Below the pieces are notes generated by a model that was not told the origin of the DNA, did not search any database, and was given only the letters and a program-made list of their open reading frames with translations. Of a stretch of DNA of 21,924 nucleotides, positions 7,218 to 16,700 are shown piece by piece (the stretch's first letter is position 1; each line of letters opens with the position of its first letter). Origin of the DNA: Saprospiraceae bacterium. Its GTDB lineage: Bacteria; Bacteroidota; Bacteroidia; Chitinophagales; Saprospiraceae. The stretch covers positions 1 through 21,924 of the forward strand of contig JABDJE010000360.1 of NCBI GenBank assembly GCA_013002625.1, in the 5' to 3' direction. The translations under genes were made by a program, and so were the position numbers.

Positions 7218-8900
7218 TCAAATGTCTTCAGATATAGCCGCCTCTATCTTCATAATTCTAAGTTTAAGTACTTCAAGTTCATCTTTTAATTTTGTGTTCT
7301 CACCATTGAGTGATTCAAGAGTAGAGGATTGGGTCTCAATTAAAGCATTTTGCTCTTGATTGCATTTTATTAATAAGGGGATGAGCTCGATATAATTGAC
7401 GGATTTGATTTCAATTTCAGCTCCATTTTTATCTACGACTGTTCCTGCATTAGATACAAGATTGGGTAAAACGGTTTCTAGTTCCTGAGCTATCAGACCC
7501 AATTTCTCTCTTTTTGAAAAATATTTTGTCGGAAATTCGTCTGTTCTGAATAAGTAACTCACAGGATTAAGTTTGGCAATAAGAGAGCTAGCATTTGTCA
7601 AGGGCGTGATATTCTTCTTTAGTTTTTCATCTGAAGCCGCTGTCAATTCTCCTGTGATATCCATGTTGCCATCGAGTTGCAAATCAAACTGTGGGTTGGA
7701 AGTTCCAATTCCTATCTGACCCGATCCGTTCATGATCATGGTTAATTCATTGTTATTCCAAAATCTGATAATACTTCCGGCTTCGATATCGACGTCACTG
7801 CCGGCATTAATTTCAATGTCACCGAAATTATCATTTGCATAAATATTGATATCTGAGGTGCTGCCATCTGCTTCAATATTAATGTCTGAATTTCCTCCAT
7901 TGGTAAGAATTGAAACACCTGCGTCAACACCAGTTGTGCTCAATTCGACCGGGGCTTGATATCCAAAAGTAGAGAGGCGTAAGGAGTCATGGGTGATAAA
8001 GTTAAGGTTACCAGTTCCGGTGTTTTCCAAGGTAATATCTCCTTCAGATGTTAGATTGATATCTGCGCTGTCATGTAAAGTGGTCAAATTAATATGGGAC
8101 AAATACTCATTGGTCAACAAATCAATAGGCGAAGTTGGACCTACTGTTTCCAGTTTAATGGATGCATTGATAAGACCTAATGTTGAAAGGTAGATTCTTT
8201 TTTGAGCATCAATAAAAATGTCGCCATTGTGAGGGTATGTATCTTCTTGATTGGCAATAAATAAATCTGATCCATCATAATCTATAAATGCCTTTCTATC
8301 TGAGCCTTCATAAAAGTCAATGCTGCCTACACCGTTGGACAGAGCTATATCTCCATTAACATCAAGACGTTTGATGGGCGATGTGGTACCGATACCTGTT
8401 TTATCTGTTGCATTGATATAAGTTATTCCCCCATTTCCAATATTGACATTGCCGCCATGATAGTTTAGGCGAAGCGGCGAAGGGTAGTTGTTGGTACCAA
8501 ATGCCTGAATATCGTCTCTGTCAAAAAGTATCTTATCACTACTTTCTTCTCCTACTTTAAGTAATCCGTCATTATCTCCTGAATAGAAACCATCCATTTC
8601 ATTGACATCAAGATGAATGACTACAGGGGCATTGTTTGGTAGCAAATCGGGTCCAAAAGATATACGATTATCGACGTGCCCTTGATAGACTATTGCTGCG
8701 ACCAAATCGCCGCTTTCACGAAATCGCAACCCCGACTTTCCAGTAAAGAACATATCGAATATCAGGTATGGACTGTCTCTATCAATGATCGGGTTCGTAG
8801 GTCCATCATAAGGGTTGGATCCATTGAGGTCCCATTGACCTATTAATCCAACAGTGGTTGTAAGCGATAGTAAAAATGTTAAATAAAATATCTTCTTCAT
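7218..8900 (-). CDS. secreted fibre-like protein with C-terminal peptidase S74 intramolecular chaperone domain
   Basis: I start at 8900, giving 560 residues that begin MKKIFYLTFLLSL, a signal peptide; an upstream in-frame ATG at 8933 would put 11 polar residues before it. The body is a low-complexity beta-rich shaft. KTGIGTTSPIKRLDVNG at about 167-183 and IGIGTSNPQFDLQLDG at about 396-411 are the GIGT-P-LDVNG head motifs common in Bacteroidota tail-fibre-domain proteins. Between them run irregular DINI/GDIEI strand repeats suggesting a beta-helix. The C-terminus is an S74 domain: SDEKLKKNI at 423-431 carries the putative catalytic Ser423 and Lys428. A heptad coiled coil (about 513-555) ends it. 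S74 domains assemble a trimer and then cut themselves off. The product is likely a trimeric surface or extracellular fibre. It is the first gene of a probable operon with the response regulator and kinase. Confidence 0.85.
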   Translation of the reverse strand: MKKIFYLTFLLSLTTTVGLIGQWDLNGSNPYDGPTNPIIDRDSPYLIFDMFFTGKSGLRFRESGDLVAAIVYQGHVDNRISFGPDLLPNNAPVVIHLDVNEMDGFYSGDNDGLLKVGEESSDKILFDRDDIQAFGTNNYPSPLRLNYHGGNVNIGNGGITYINATDKTGIGTTSPIKRLDVNGDIALSNGVGSIDFYEGSDRKAFIDYDGSDLFIANQEDTYPHNGDIFIDAQKRIYLSTLGLINASIKLETVGPTSPIDLLTNEYLSHINLTTLHDSADINLTSEGDITLENTGTGNLNFITHDSLRLSTFGYQAPVELSTTGVDAGVSILTNGGNSDINIEADGSTSDINIYANDNFGDIEINAGSDVDIEAGSIIRFWNNNELTMIMNGSGQIGIGTSNPQFDLQLDGNMDITGELTAASDEKLKKNITPLTNASSLIAKLNPVSYLFRTDEFPTKYFSKREKLGLIAQELETVLPNLVSNAGTVVDKNGAEIEIKSVNYIELIPLLIKCNQEQNALIETQSSTLESLNGENTKLKDELEVLKLRIMKIEAAISEDI

Positions 8901-9000
8901 TGTTCTTGAGTTCTTATTCGAAAACAAGATCAATGCATTAAGGTCCTAAAACATCACTGAAAACAATGATTTCTATATTATTTATCTAGAAATTCAATAC

Positions 9001-9906
9001 TCAAGCCAGCTCTATACCAGTGGCAGCAGTATAAAGAATATACCAATCTTCTCTGGTCAATAATATCGATTGAGCTTTTATGGCTTTTTCAATTCTCTCA
9101 ATTTTTGATGTGCCTAGTACTGGAACAGGACGAGAGGGATGTTGAGACAACCACGCAAGAACAAGTTGATCCAGGCTGCAATCATATTTTGTGCAGAGTC
9201 CCTCGGCAGTGGTCTTAATTCTTACTACGTTTTCATTTGAGCTCTCCTGGAACAATTCTCTGCCGGCGAAAGGTGACCATATCATAGCTTGAATACCCAA
9301 CATTTGACATTGATCAAAACAACCATCATGGAATGGATTCAGATGTAGAGGGCTGGCTTCAACTTGATTTGTGACCATTGGAAATAATGAGTCCAACAAT
9401 TCGAACTGAGAAGGTGTAAAATTTGAGACACCAAAATATCTAACTTTACCCGACAATTTCAAAGCACTGAAACAGTCCGCAATTTCTTGTGCGTCCATTA
9501 GCAGATCTGGCCTGTGAATGAGCAGTAAATCTATATAATCTGTATTCAGGTTTTTAAGTGAATTATCGACAGACATCTTGATGTGTTCCGCTGAGCTATC
9601 ATAAGACTTTATTCTGTGATCAGGTCTGTTGGGAGAGACCATCTTTATACCACACTTTGTAATAAGCCGCATTTTTGTACGCAGCGACGGAACCAGTTTT
9701 AGAGCAGAACCAAACTCAGATTCTGTCGTATAGTGACCATAAATATCTGCATGATCAAAATCTGTGATGCCAAGATCAAGACAAGCTTTAATAAAGTCCA
9801 GATATAATTGAGTGCTGAATTTTTCGCCCCATTGACCTAAGCGCATAGTGCCGACTACAGGCATTTTAAACCTAAATATGGGCCTTTCAAGATCAGTATT
9901 TTCCAA
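9001..9906 (-). CDS. aldo/keto reductase (YdhF-like)
   Basis: A 301-residue cytoplasmic NADPH-dependent oxidoreductase with the TIM-barrel AKR fold. The catalytic tetrad is visible: Asp51 and Tyr56 in DHADIYG, Lys84 in LITKCGIK, and His131 in LLLIHRPD. KVRYFGVSNF at about 154-163 and VLGTSKIERIEKA near the C-terminus are the family's substrate-loop and cofactor-binding signatures. The overall pattern resembles the YdhF-like branch, which reduces aldehydes and ketones; the physiological substrate is not evident. It lies upstream of the S74/regulator/kinase genes on the same strand, but a 100-bp gap suggests a separate unit. The start at 9906 is 46 bp from the divergent beta-barrel gene. Confidence 0.93.
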   Translation of the reverse strand: MENTDLERPIFRFKMPVVGTMRLGQWGEKFSTQLYLDFIKACLDLGITDFDHADIYGHYTTESEFGSALKLVPSLRTKMRLITKCGIKMVSPNRPDHRIKSYDSSAEHIKMSVDNSLKNLNTDYIDLLLIHRPDLLMDAQEIADCFSALKLSGKVRYFGVSNFTPSQFELLDSLFPMVTNQVEASPLHLNPFHDGCFDQCQMLGIQAMIWSPFAGRELFQESSNENVVRIKTTAEGLCTKYDCSLDQLVLAWLSQHPSRPVPVLGTSKIERIEKAIKAQSILLTREDWYILYTAATGIELA

Positions 9907-9934
9907 AGATTGTATTTTAGAGTACCCAATTTAT

Positions 9935-9942
9935 CAAAAATA
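9935..9942 (-). promoter_or_regulatory. candidate -7 promoter element for the aldo/keto reductase gene
   Basis: On the minus strand this reads TATTTTTG, an exact TAnnTTTG match placed 28 bp before the start at 9906. A TTG at 9960-9962 (minus strand) is 17 bp further upstream, slightly close for a -33 box. It lies in the 46-bp gap shared with the divergent gene. Confidence 0.35.
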
Positions 9943-9952
9943 TTTCGCGCTC

Positions 9953-10723
9953 ATGAAAGCAATCGGGACAAGGGTCTGTTTTGTACTTTCACTTGTGCTT
10001 ACTACTTCTGTTCAAGCACAATTGGTCAATATTGAAAATAAAAGGATGCTTGATGATAGTATAAAATTCACCTTGATGGATGATTTTTCCTTTCGTCTAA
10101 CGGACAATAACGGAGACTATATTTATCAACTCGCCAATACGCTTACGACCCAGGTTAAAACAAAGAATCTCAATCATAATTTCTTCTTTACAGGCAATTA
10201 TCATTTAATCAGATCTAATGAAAAAGACTTCAGCAATATTTGGATGATGCATTTGCGGTATAACTTTCGCATAACTCAGCATTGGAGGATAGAGTCTTTT
10301 TTGCAATTGCAGGAAGACCAGTTGCTTGACATAAGTAAGCGAAAACTGTGGGGCATAGGCGTAAGATGGCGCATTATCAATAATCATAACATACACCTCA
10401 ATTTTGGCACAACATATATGTATGAAAAAGAACAAAGTGAGAAGTTTAATCAAAGTGACTATTACCACAGGAACAGCACCTACTGTGCTTTCAGTTATAA
10501 ATTACCAAAGCGTAATATTTCTGTAAGCAATACACTTTATTTCCAGCCGCTTTTCACCAATATAAATGATCACAGAATATTAGAGGAATTCAGATTAGCG
10601 GTACAACTCACGAAGGCAGTAAGTTTTATTACCACACTTATATACTATGAGGATGCCATAACACCTTCGAGCCTATCTCAATCTTCCACGAATGCGCTGA
10701 TGGGCATTGGCGTTGTGCTTTAA
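9953..10723 (+). CDS. outer-membrane beta-barrel-like protein, DUF481-like
   Basis: I place the start at 9953, giving 256 residues with a signal peptide ending VQAQ at 20-23. An earlier in-frame ATG at 9848 would run 59 bp into the divergent aldo/keto reductase gene and bury the signal peptide. The mature protein is made of alternating hydrophobic and polar strands with many aromatic residues, such as MHLRYNFRITQHWRIESFLQ, WGIGVRWRI and LNFGTTYMYEKEQ. This resembles DUF481-type proteins, small outer-membrane barrels such as salt-induced YdiY, but the match is by eye and the family is tentative. No enzymatic residues are apparent. Its TAA stop shares bases with the stop of the convergent peptidase gene. 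Confidence 0.75.
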   Translation: MKAIGTRVCFVLSLVLTTSVQAQLVNIENKRMLDDSIKFTLMDDFSFRLTDNNGDYIYQLANTLTTQVKTKNLNHNFFFTGNYHLIRSNEKDFSNIWMMHLRYNFRITQHWRIESFLQLQEDQLLDISKRKLWGIGVRWRIINNHNIHLNFGTTYMYEKEQSEKFNQSDYYHRNSTYCAFSYKLPKRNISVSNTLYFQPLFTNINDHRILEEFRLAVQLTKAVSFITTLIYYEDAITPSSLSQSSTNALMGIGVVL

Positions 10724-12561
10724 TCTTCGGTCGAAATCGTTGTCAGAACTGCATCCTTACCCCCCACAACAGGAATGGTTATGGTTGTCGCTCCGATATC
10801 TACCATAAGTTTAGTGCCAGGTTTGGGATGTAAGGTGTATTCCTTGTCGCTTGAGAATATCATTAAACCAATCTGTTGTCCAGCAGGAATAATTTGATCA
10901 TCGGGTTCAAGACTGAATTGCATTGTATAAAATTCTCCAGGATTGAGTTTTTCACTTTCAGTGACAGAAGCATGATTTTGTAAGTCAGCCCATCCTCGTG
11001 TTATTATACCGCCTTTATTACTCCGCCCGTTTTTCCATGGCAAGTTGACCAGCCAAACTGATAGATTGACTGCTTCTTTGTCTGAAGCGGCTTTGATTTC
11101 CACGGTAACTCTCCCTGAAAGATGGAGATCTTCACTCAGCTTAGGTGTAACGAACATCAATCTATGATTTGTTTCTTCTGCACGCGCAAGTGTTTTACCA
11201 TCAAATGAATAGTTATCAACAAGGGTTTGAACTTCGGAATCTTCTCGACTAGTTGTATTTAAGTTTCCACCTGTAATACCATTTCCTGAAAGAAAGAACT
11301 TCACTGGGCGCGCATCTGGATTAGGGTAATCTGGGTAAGATGTTGGTTTTGTTCTTTTGTCTCCTTCGCGTACAACCCAAAATTTATCCTCTGATTCTGC
11401 ACCATTTTCAATTCCATACAGATAACGAGAGAACCATTTATTCATCATATCCATAGGAGGTGGACCACCATGTCCCCCTTGATGAAGGTATAACTTGGTT
11501 GTTTTTCCCATCGATTTGAGCTTGTTGTATATTCTAATACTATGATCTGGCATAACGTTCCAATCAGAGAGTCCATGAGAAAAGAATACAGCGGCATTGA
11601 CATCATCCAATTGATTTGTATAGTCCCGTCCTTTCCAAAAATCATTGTAGTCTCCTGACAATCTATCCATATTCTCCGCATGTTCAATATCACGCACATT
11701 TTCATCACACCAAGCCTTTCGATCTGAATCCTGGCTGTGAATGAAGTCATAAAGCACATCGATATCTTCACCGAGGTATCCTCCTGGTGAACGAACCAAA
11801 CCATTGGCTCTATAATAATGCCAATAGGAAGTGTTAGGAGCATCTGGAATAATGGCCTTTAAACCATCAACGCCAGTTGTTGCTGCTGCCAATGGTAATG
11901 TTCCATTGTATGAAGTTCCCATCATTCCAACTTTACCAGTACACCAATATGCAGTAATTTGCTCGTCTCCATCAACTGAAGTATATCCTTTGGCTCTTCC
12001 GTTCAACCAGTCAATCACAGCTTTAGGTGCCAGAGATTCATTTTTTCCACCTACAGTAGGACAGCCTTCAGATAATCCAGTTCCAGGTGACTCAGAATAA
12101 ACCATTGCAAATCCTCTTGGAACCCATCTGCTGTTATAACTAGAAGAAATATAAGGTCTGGAACGCATTGTAATAGGTTCGCCATGAGGCCTTTCTGGAG
12201 GATTGGCACCTATTTCATGTTTAACATTCCAAAAAATATCGTTACTTGAAGAAACACCAGAAAAGTAGGGACTTGTGGAGTATATAGCAGGAACTTTTAG
12301 TCCTTCAGTTTCAGTTTGTTTTTGTCTGGTAACTGAGACATGCATTCTGTCCAGTTTCCCATCTTTATCAGAGTCAAACTCAGTTTCGACCCACAGTTGT
12401 TCCTGAATCCAATCTTCAGAGTTCTCAAATGCTTTTACTTTTTGTGCCATGCCATCTTCAAAGACGGGCATGGTTTGAGAGGAGAGGTGAGATATTGAAA
12501 AACAAGTCAATACAATTAAAGGCAAAAACGAAAAGTTACTGTTGAATTGATTAAGGTTCAT
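10720..12561 (-). CDS. secreted Xaa-Pro dipeptidyl-peptidase-like serine hydrolase (S15/CocE family)
   Basis: A 613-residue exported enzyme. A hydrophobic segment at about 10-28 serves as signal peptide, with cleavage likely near SSQ. The S15 alpha/beta-hydrolase core carries the triad Ser217 in GTSYNGT, Asp333 in HGLSDWN and His364 in LHQGGHGG. YSESPGTGLSEG at 155-166 is the conserved upstream loop. Residues about 410-605 form the C-terminal jelly-roll typical of this family. S15 enzymes cleave Xaa-Pro dipeptides, while CocE-like relatives are esterases; the length and the GTSYNGT motif favour the peptidase, used in peptide scavenging in the periplasm or outside the cell. The closing TAA overlaps the convergent gene's TAA by four bases (TTAA at 10720-10723). 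No operon partner is evident. Confidence 0.9.
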   Translation of the reverse strand: MNLNQFNSNFSFLPLIVLTCFSISHLSSQTMPVFEDGMAQKVKAFENSEDWIQEQLWVETEFDSDKDGKLDRMHVSVTRQKQTETEGLKVPAIYSTSPYFSGVSSSNDIFWNVKHEIGANPPERPHGEPITMRSRPYISSSYNSRWVPRGFAMVYSESPGTGLSEGCPTVGGKNESLAPKAVIDWLNGRAKGYTSVDGDEQITAYWCTGKVGMMGTSYNGTLPLAAATTGVDGLKAIIPDAPNTSYWHYYRANGLVRSPGGYLGEDIDVLYDFIHSQDSDRKAWCDENVRDIEHAENMDRLSGDYNDFWKGRDYTNQLDDVNAAVFFSHGLSDWNVMPDHSIRIYNKLKSMGKTTKLYLHQGGHGGPPPMDMMNKWFSRYLYGIENGAESEDKFWVVREGDKRTKPTSYPDYPNPDARPVKFFLSGNGITGGNLNTTSREDSEVQTLVDNYSFDGKTLARAEETNHRLMFVTPKLSEDLHLSGRVTVEIKAASDKEAVNLSVWLVNLPWKNGRSNKGGIITRGWADLQNHASVTESEKLNPGEFYTMQFSLEPDDQIIPAGQQIGLMIFSSDKEYTLHPKPGTKLMVDIGATTITIPVVGGKDAVLTTISTED

Positions 12562-12747
12562 ATGTATTTAAATTATGTTTCTTGAAAGTGTAATCTTCTT
12601 GTGATTTTATAAATATAAGATTGATTTTATAATTCTGGCTGCAGAAGATGTACCCAAAATAAACGAAAAGCCAGGTCTACTAAACCTAACTTTTCCAATT
12701 TTAATACGTTAACACGTAACCTTAAATAATTAGATGAAGAACATCAG

Positions 12748-13575
12748 TTATTGCCCAACATTTGCACCCACTTTCTGAAAACTGATCATTGACCAAATGG
12801 CATACATGATAGTTTGGAAATTGGATTTAACACTAGGCTTGACATTATATTGGTAAGCTATGTTTAACAGTTGTAAAGGAATTTGAATTGAATCATTAAT
12901 TGTAATCTTTGAACCTTCTACGTCCATCCATTTGAGTAATGGAATTTCTCTCATGAAGGACATTACTTTACCTGTATTTACAAAAGATTTAAATCGTACA
13001 AACAATTCTACATCAAACAACCACCTAGTATGAAATGGTTGAGTGAAACAATATGATGCAGCATTTCGCGAAAACACCTTAGCACCACACTGTGTATCTT
13101 TTATTGGTAAGCCAAGAATGAATTTTATCATGAGTCCTGCTACCATAGATGCGATGGACCTAAACCCCTTTCGTTCGATTTGACTTTCATTTCCCATCTT
13201 TCTTGATCCAAATGTCATTTGCAGGTCAGTAGAGTCATTAAGACTCTTTACGAGCCTTTTATAATCATTGAAATCTGTTGAAAGATCTGCATCTAGAAAT
13301 CCTACGTTGCTCACATTGGTTTCTTGCAACATATGTTTGATTCCGTGTCTAACTGCCTCAGCTTTTCCTTTATTGCATGGCATATCATAAACATAAACGC
13401 GGTCTCTTTTATTTTTAAATTTTTGGAGTACTTCTAATGTATCATCATTGCTTCCGTCATTAACAAAGCAAAGTATGTAATTAGAGTCTTCCTTAATAAA
13501 TGCGTCATATTGATCTAGTGGCAATCTGTTTGATTCATTGTAGCAAGGTATTACGATTCCGTTCTTCATTTTCAT
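12748..13575 (-). CDS. GT2 glycosyltransferase, polyprenyl-phosphate hexose synthase-like (ALG5/DPM1-like)
   Basis: A 275-residue GT-A fold transferase. IVIPCYNESNRLP at 7-19 is the GT2 entry, Asp40 lies in FVNDGSNDDT (nucleotide binding), NKGKAEAVRHGI at 68-79 follows, and FLDADLSTD holds the metal-binding Asp95-x-Asp97. The later segment with KDTQCGAKVFSR and HTRWLFDVELF matches the dolichyl-phosphate beta-glucosyltransferase (ALG5) branch. No C-terminal membrane helices are present, so it is probably a peripheral enzyme making undecaprenyl-phosphate-linked hexose from a nucleotide sugar. That product is the donor class used by GT-C enzymes, and a GT-C-like protein is encoded divergently 155 bp away. 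Start could be either of two ATGs six bases apart (13575 or 13569). Confidence 0.9.
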   Translation of the reverse strand: MKMKNGIVIPCYNESNRLPLDQYDAFIKEDSNYILCFVNDGSNDDTLEVLQKFKNKRDRVYVYDMPCNKGKAEAVRHGIKHMLQETNVSNVGFLDADLSTDFNDYKRLVKSLNDSTDLQMTFGSRKMGNESQIERKGFRSIASMVAGLMIKFILGLPIKDTQCGAKVFSRNAASYCFTQPFHTRWLFDVELFVRFKSFVNTGKVMSFMREIPLLKWMDVEGSKITINDSIQIPLQLLNIAYQYNVKPSVKSNFQTIMYAIWSMISFQKVGANVGQ

Positions 13576-13577
13576 AA

Positions 13578-13590
13578 TTTTGATTCAAAA
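13578..13590. repeat. short palindrome next to the GT2 start codon
   Basis: TTTTGA and TCAAAA are exact reverse complements around one central base, a few bases upstream of the GT2 start at 13575. On the minus strand the adjoining CATTTTTG is a 7/8 match to the -7 consensus. It may be an operator or chance in AT-rich DNA. Confidence 0.25.
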
Positions 13591-13606
13591 ATGGTCTTGA
13601 ACGCAC

Positions 13607-13626
13607 TCGAAATTTTTGATTTTCGA
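13607..13626. repeat. 6-bp inverted repeat in the divergent GT2/GT-C intergenic region
   Basis: TCGAAA and TTTCGA are perfect reverse complements separated by 8 nt, in the 155-bp region between two divergent glycan genes. The spacing would suit a dimeric regulator. No regulator gene is present in the locus portion seen, so function is only a guess. Confidence 0.3.
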
Positions 13627-13730
13627 TGACTGGAGTTGTTCTTCAGTTTTTTGGTATGTTTTGGCTTTTTTTAAATTTCAGATCCACTGTAACTTGTGGA
13701 AGATTTTATCGTACACCTTTATGGTAATTA

Positions 13731-16700
13731 ATGAAGGATAGAAAGTATTTATATCTAGCATTGGTCCTTGGACTATTGCTTCACGGGACGAATGTGTTTT
13801 TCAGTTTTGAATCCACTTACGACGCCTTTGTACATATATTCTTTGCAGACCATTATGCTGAAGATTGGTTTTCATCATGGGATCAAAGATGGTATACAGG
13901 ATTCACCATTACATCCTATCCACCACTTGTGCATCATATCATTGCCGCATCCTCATTCATAGTAGGATTGAAAGGAGGATTTATACTTTGGTCCATTTTG
14001 ATAACACTTATTTTCCTCAGAGGTGTATATGAGTTCAGTAAGTTGTGGGTAAATGAAACTGCTGCCAATTGGGCGGTTGTTCTTGCTGTTTTTTCTACCT
14101 CATTTTCTGAGGCTTTACACATCTTCGGACAACTACCCAGTATAACTGGAATTGCTTTTCTCCTTAATGCATGTCCAGAACTTTACAAGTGGATTCGAAC
14201 AAAACAAACCGCATATCTTATAATGGGGTTATTGTTTTTAGGGGTGACCACTTCAGCTCATCATGTAACAACAATATTTGGTTTGGTATTTTTCATATTT
14301 CCTGTTCTAGGTTTGGCAGTTATAGATAACGCGCAAGAAAAGAAAGGAGAAGGGAATATTCATTTACCGGATTTTTTTAAACAAGCAATAAAAGATATTC
14401 CCAGGGTAATATTTCTATCGATAAGTATTGTTTTCTTAACGGTCTTTTTAATTTTTCCATATTGGTATTGGTCGAAAACAGATCCGATCACTCAAGTACC
14501 TATACCGCATGGATCGCGGGATTCCTTTATTGAAGTATTATCATCTGGCTTAGTTTTCTTTGTCATTCCATGGGGTATAATGTTGTTTTTCCTTCCTTTT
14601 CTATTTAGATCGATATTTCTCAAGCGTAACATATTTATGGGTATTTCCATAGTCTTGTTATTCATTTTGGGTACTGGAGGTACAACACCTATTCCGAAGA
14701 TGATGCTTGGTGAAAATGCATTTAATATTCTTACACTAGATAGATTTACTTATTGGGGGACAATTCTAGCTTTACCTTTTTTCGGATTATTCTTTTCGAA
14801 AATTTATGACCGCATTATAAATACAAATAATTCCAGTGCGACTCTTTTGAATAAGATTCTCTTTTATAGTCTTGGAGTTTTGGTTCTAGCATCTTGCATG
14901 TTTACTGTCAATTTTAGGTTCTTTAAAAACACTCAACCTGATAAAATCGATATAGAACCGATCGTTAGATTTCTTCATATTGACAAACATTACCAATGGA
15001 GGTATCTCACCCTTGGTTTCGGAGACCAAATGGCTTGGTTGTCTGCAAATACTAAGGCATTAAGTGTAGATGGCAATTATCATTCAGTTCGCAGGTTAAC
15101 CGAAATGACTTCAAGGGCGGTGGAGCGACTAGAAAATGCCAAGTATCTCGGCAATGAAGGTATAGAAGCATTAAGGCAATTCTTAACACAACCTGAGAAA
15201 TTTAATCTAAAGTTCATTTTTTCCAATGATAAGTTTTACGACCCACTCCTATATTATACAGGGTGGGAAAAAGTACAATCATTGGATAATAATATTGTTG
15301 TATGGGAAAGATTAGATGTGCCTCAACTTTCTAGTGCTTTACCCGCAAAAGAAATACCATATTATCAGTCAGTTATGTGGGGTGTGTTTCCATTGACTAC
15401 TTTGTTCCTATGCTTTATATTCTGGATAATTTCATTTTGGCGAAGACAAGAAAAGCCATCTTGGAGTAGCTTATGTTTACAAGGTAAGACAGGGTCCTTA
15501 CGTTATACAATGCCTGTTAATGCAAGTTATGTTCTTATAGTATTAATAGGTGTTATAGCTGTTTCATTACGTGGAATTTATCAAAATAATGATAGAACGT
15601 CACCAGAGAATTTAGTTAAAGCTTACTTCAATGCGCTTGATTTTAAGGAATTTGAAAAGGCTTACAGTTTATACGATCCTGATTTACGCCCACCAATAGA
15701 TGAATATCTAGTACATCTATCCTTAAAGAGTGGAATATTGGCTTCCTATGCTAAGTTAGAAGGTCTGAGCATTTTAGATACCAAAGAATGGCGTAAGGAC
15801 TCAATTGCAGTGCAGGTTGAAGCGCAATGGTTGACTTCTCTAAAATCCTTTACTTCTACACATGAATTAATGATGAAGAAAGAAGGGATGTTTTGGAATT
15901 TAATACCTGAAAAGATTTCTCCAGATATTCCACCTGATCAAATGATTGATATACCGGAAGTAGGACGATTTAAGCAAGGGAAGCGGAAATTAAACTCTAC
16001 AGATATATTACATGAAGACATTCTTGATAGACCAGAAGTAATAGTAACCCATTCAACTCTGATCAATCACGAAGGTGTGTATTCAATTGTAGGTAAGCTA
16101 AGTAATGTTGATGATGTTCCAGCTTTTGTGATTGTTGACGGTGCAATATTTAATGATGCAGGAGAGGAGGTGTTGCGTTATTCGGTTACGGATAAAATGA
16201 AAAAGCATTTAGCTCCTTTTGAAAGTACACCATTCAGAATTGATTTCAAAGACATTGGCCAAACTCAAGGTTTGGATTCATTAGTAGATATCTCTTCTCA
16301 TAAATTGTACGTTCGAACTATGGCTACACCTTTTGAATCTTATTCTAGCATTGGGTTGCGAAAACTAAAACTAGCAGATGGTGAAGTGACTGGTGAAATT
16401 TCCAACACAGGTGCAAGATTGGTTGTCATTCCTCAATTATTGATTAGCTATTATTGTGATAATAACCCTAATCCAATCTGGGTGGAAGAATTGTATTTGC
16501 CAGAAGGTATTGCACAACAACGCGCTTCCTCGTTCAGCTATGCTTTAAGGAATGTTGAACCAATAGACATTATTGAATACGTTAAAGAAAAGAATGTTTA
16601 TATAAATGGTCTAGCACAATCAGAAAGTGTCTATACCAACCGGGCAAGTAAGCTTATAGTTAGATCACGTTTGCTTCCTACAAATACTTCAGATTGTAAA

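Noticed and set aside
7218..8900. Prophage tail fibre
   Set aside because: The protein has a signal peptide and no phage structural, lysis or integration genes are nearby; S74 proteins are common non-phage surface proteins in Bacteroidota.
8901..8933. Upstream ATG for the S74 fibre gene
   Set aside because: The extra 11 residues are polar and precede MKKIFYLTFLLSL, which is a standard signal-peptide start.
9848..9952. Longer N-terminus for the beta-barrel gene from an ATG at 9848
   Set aside because: It would run into the divergent aldo/keto reductase gene; the ATG at 9953 starts a proper signal peptide.
12673..12687. Weak hairpin AGGT...ACCT downstream of the GT2 gene as a terminator
   Set aside because: The stem is only about five pairs including a wobble, and the following T-tract is short and interrupted.
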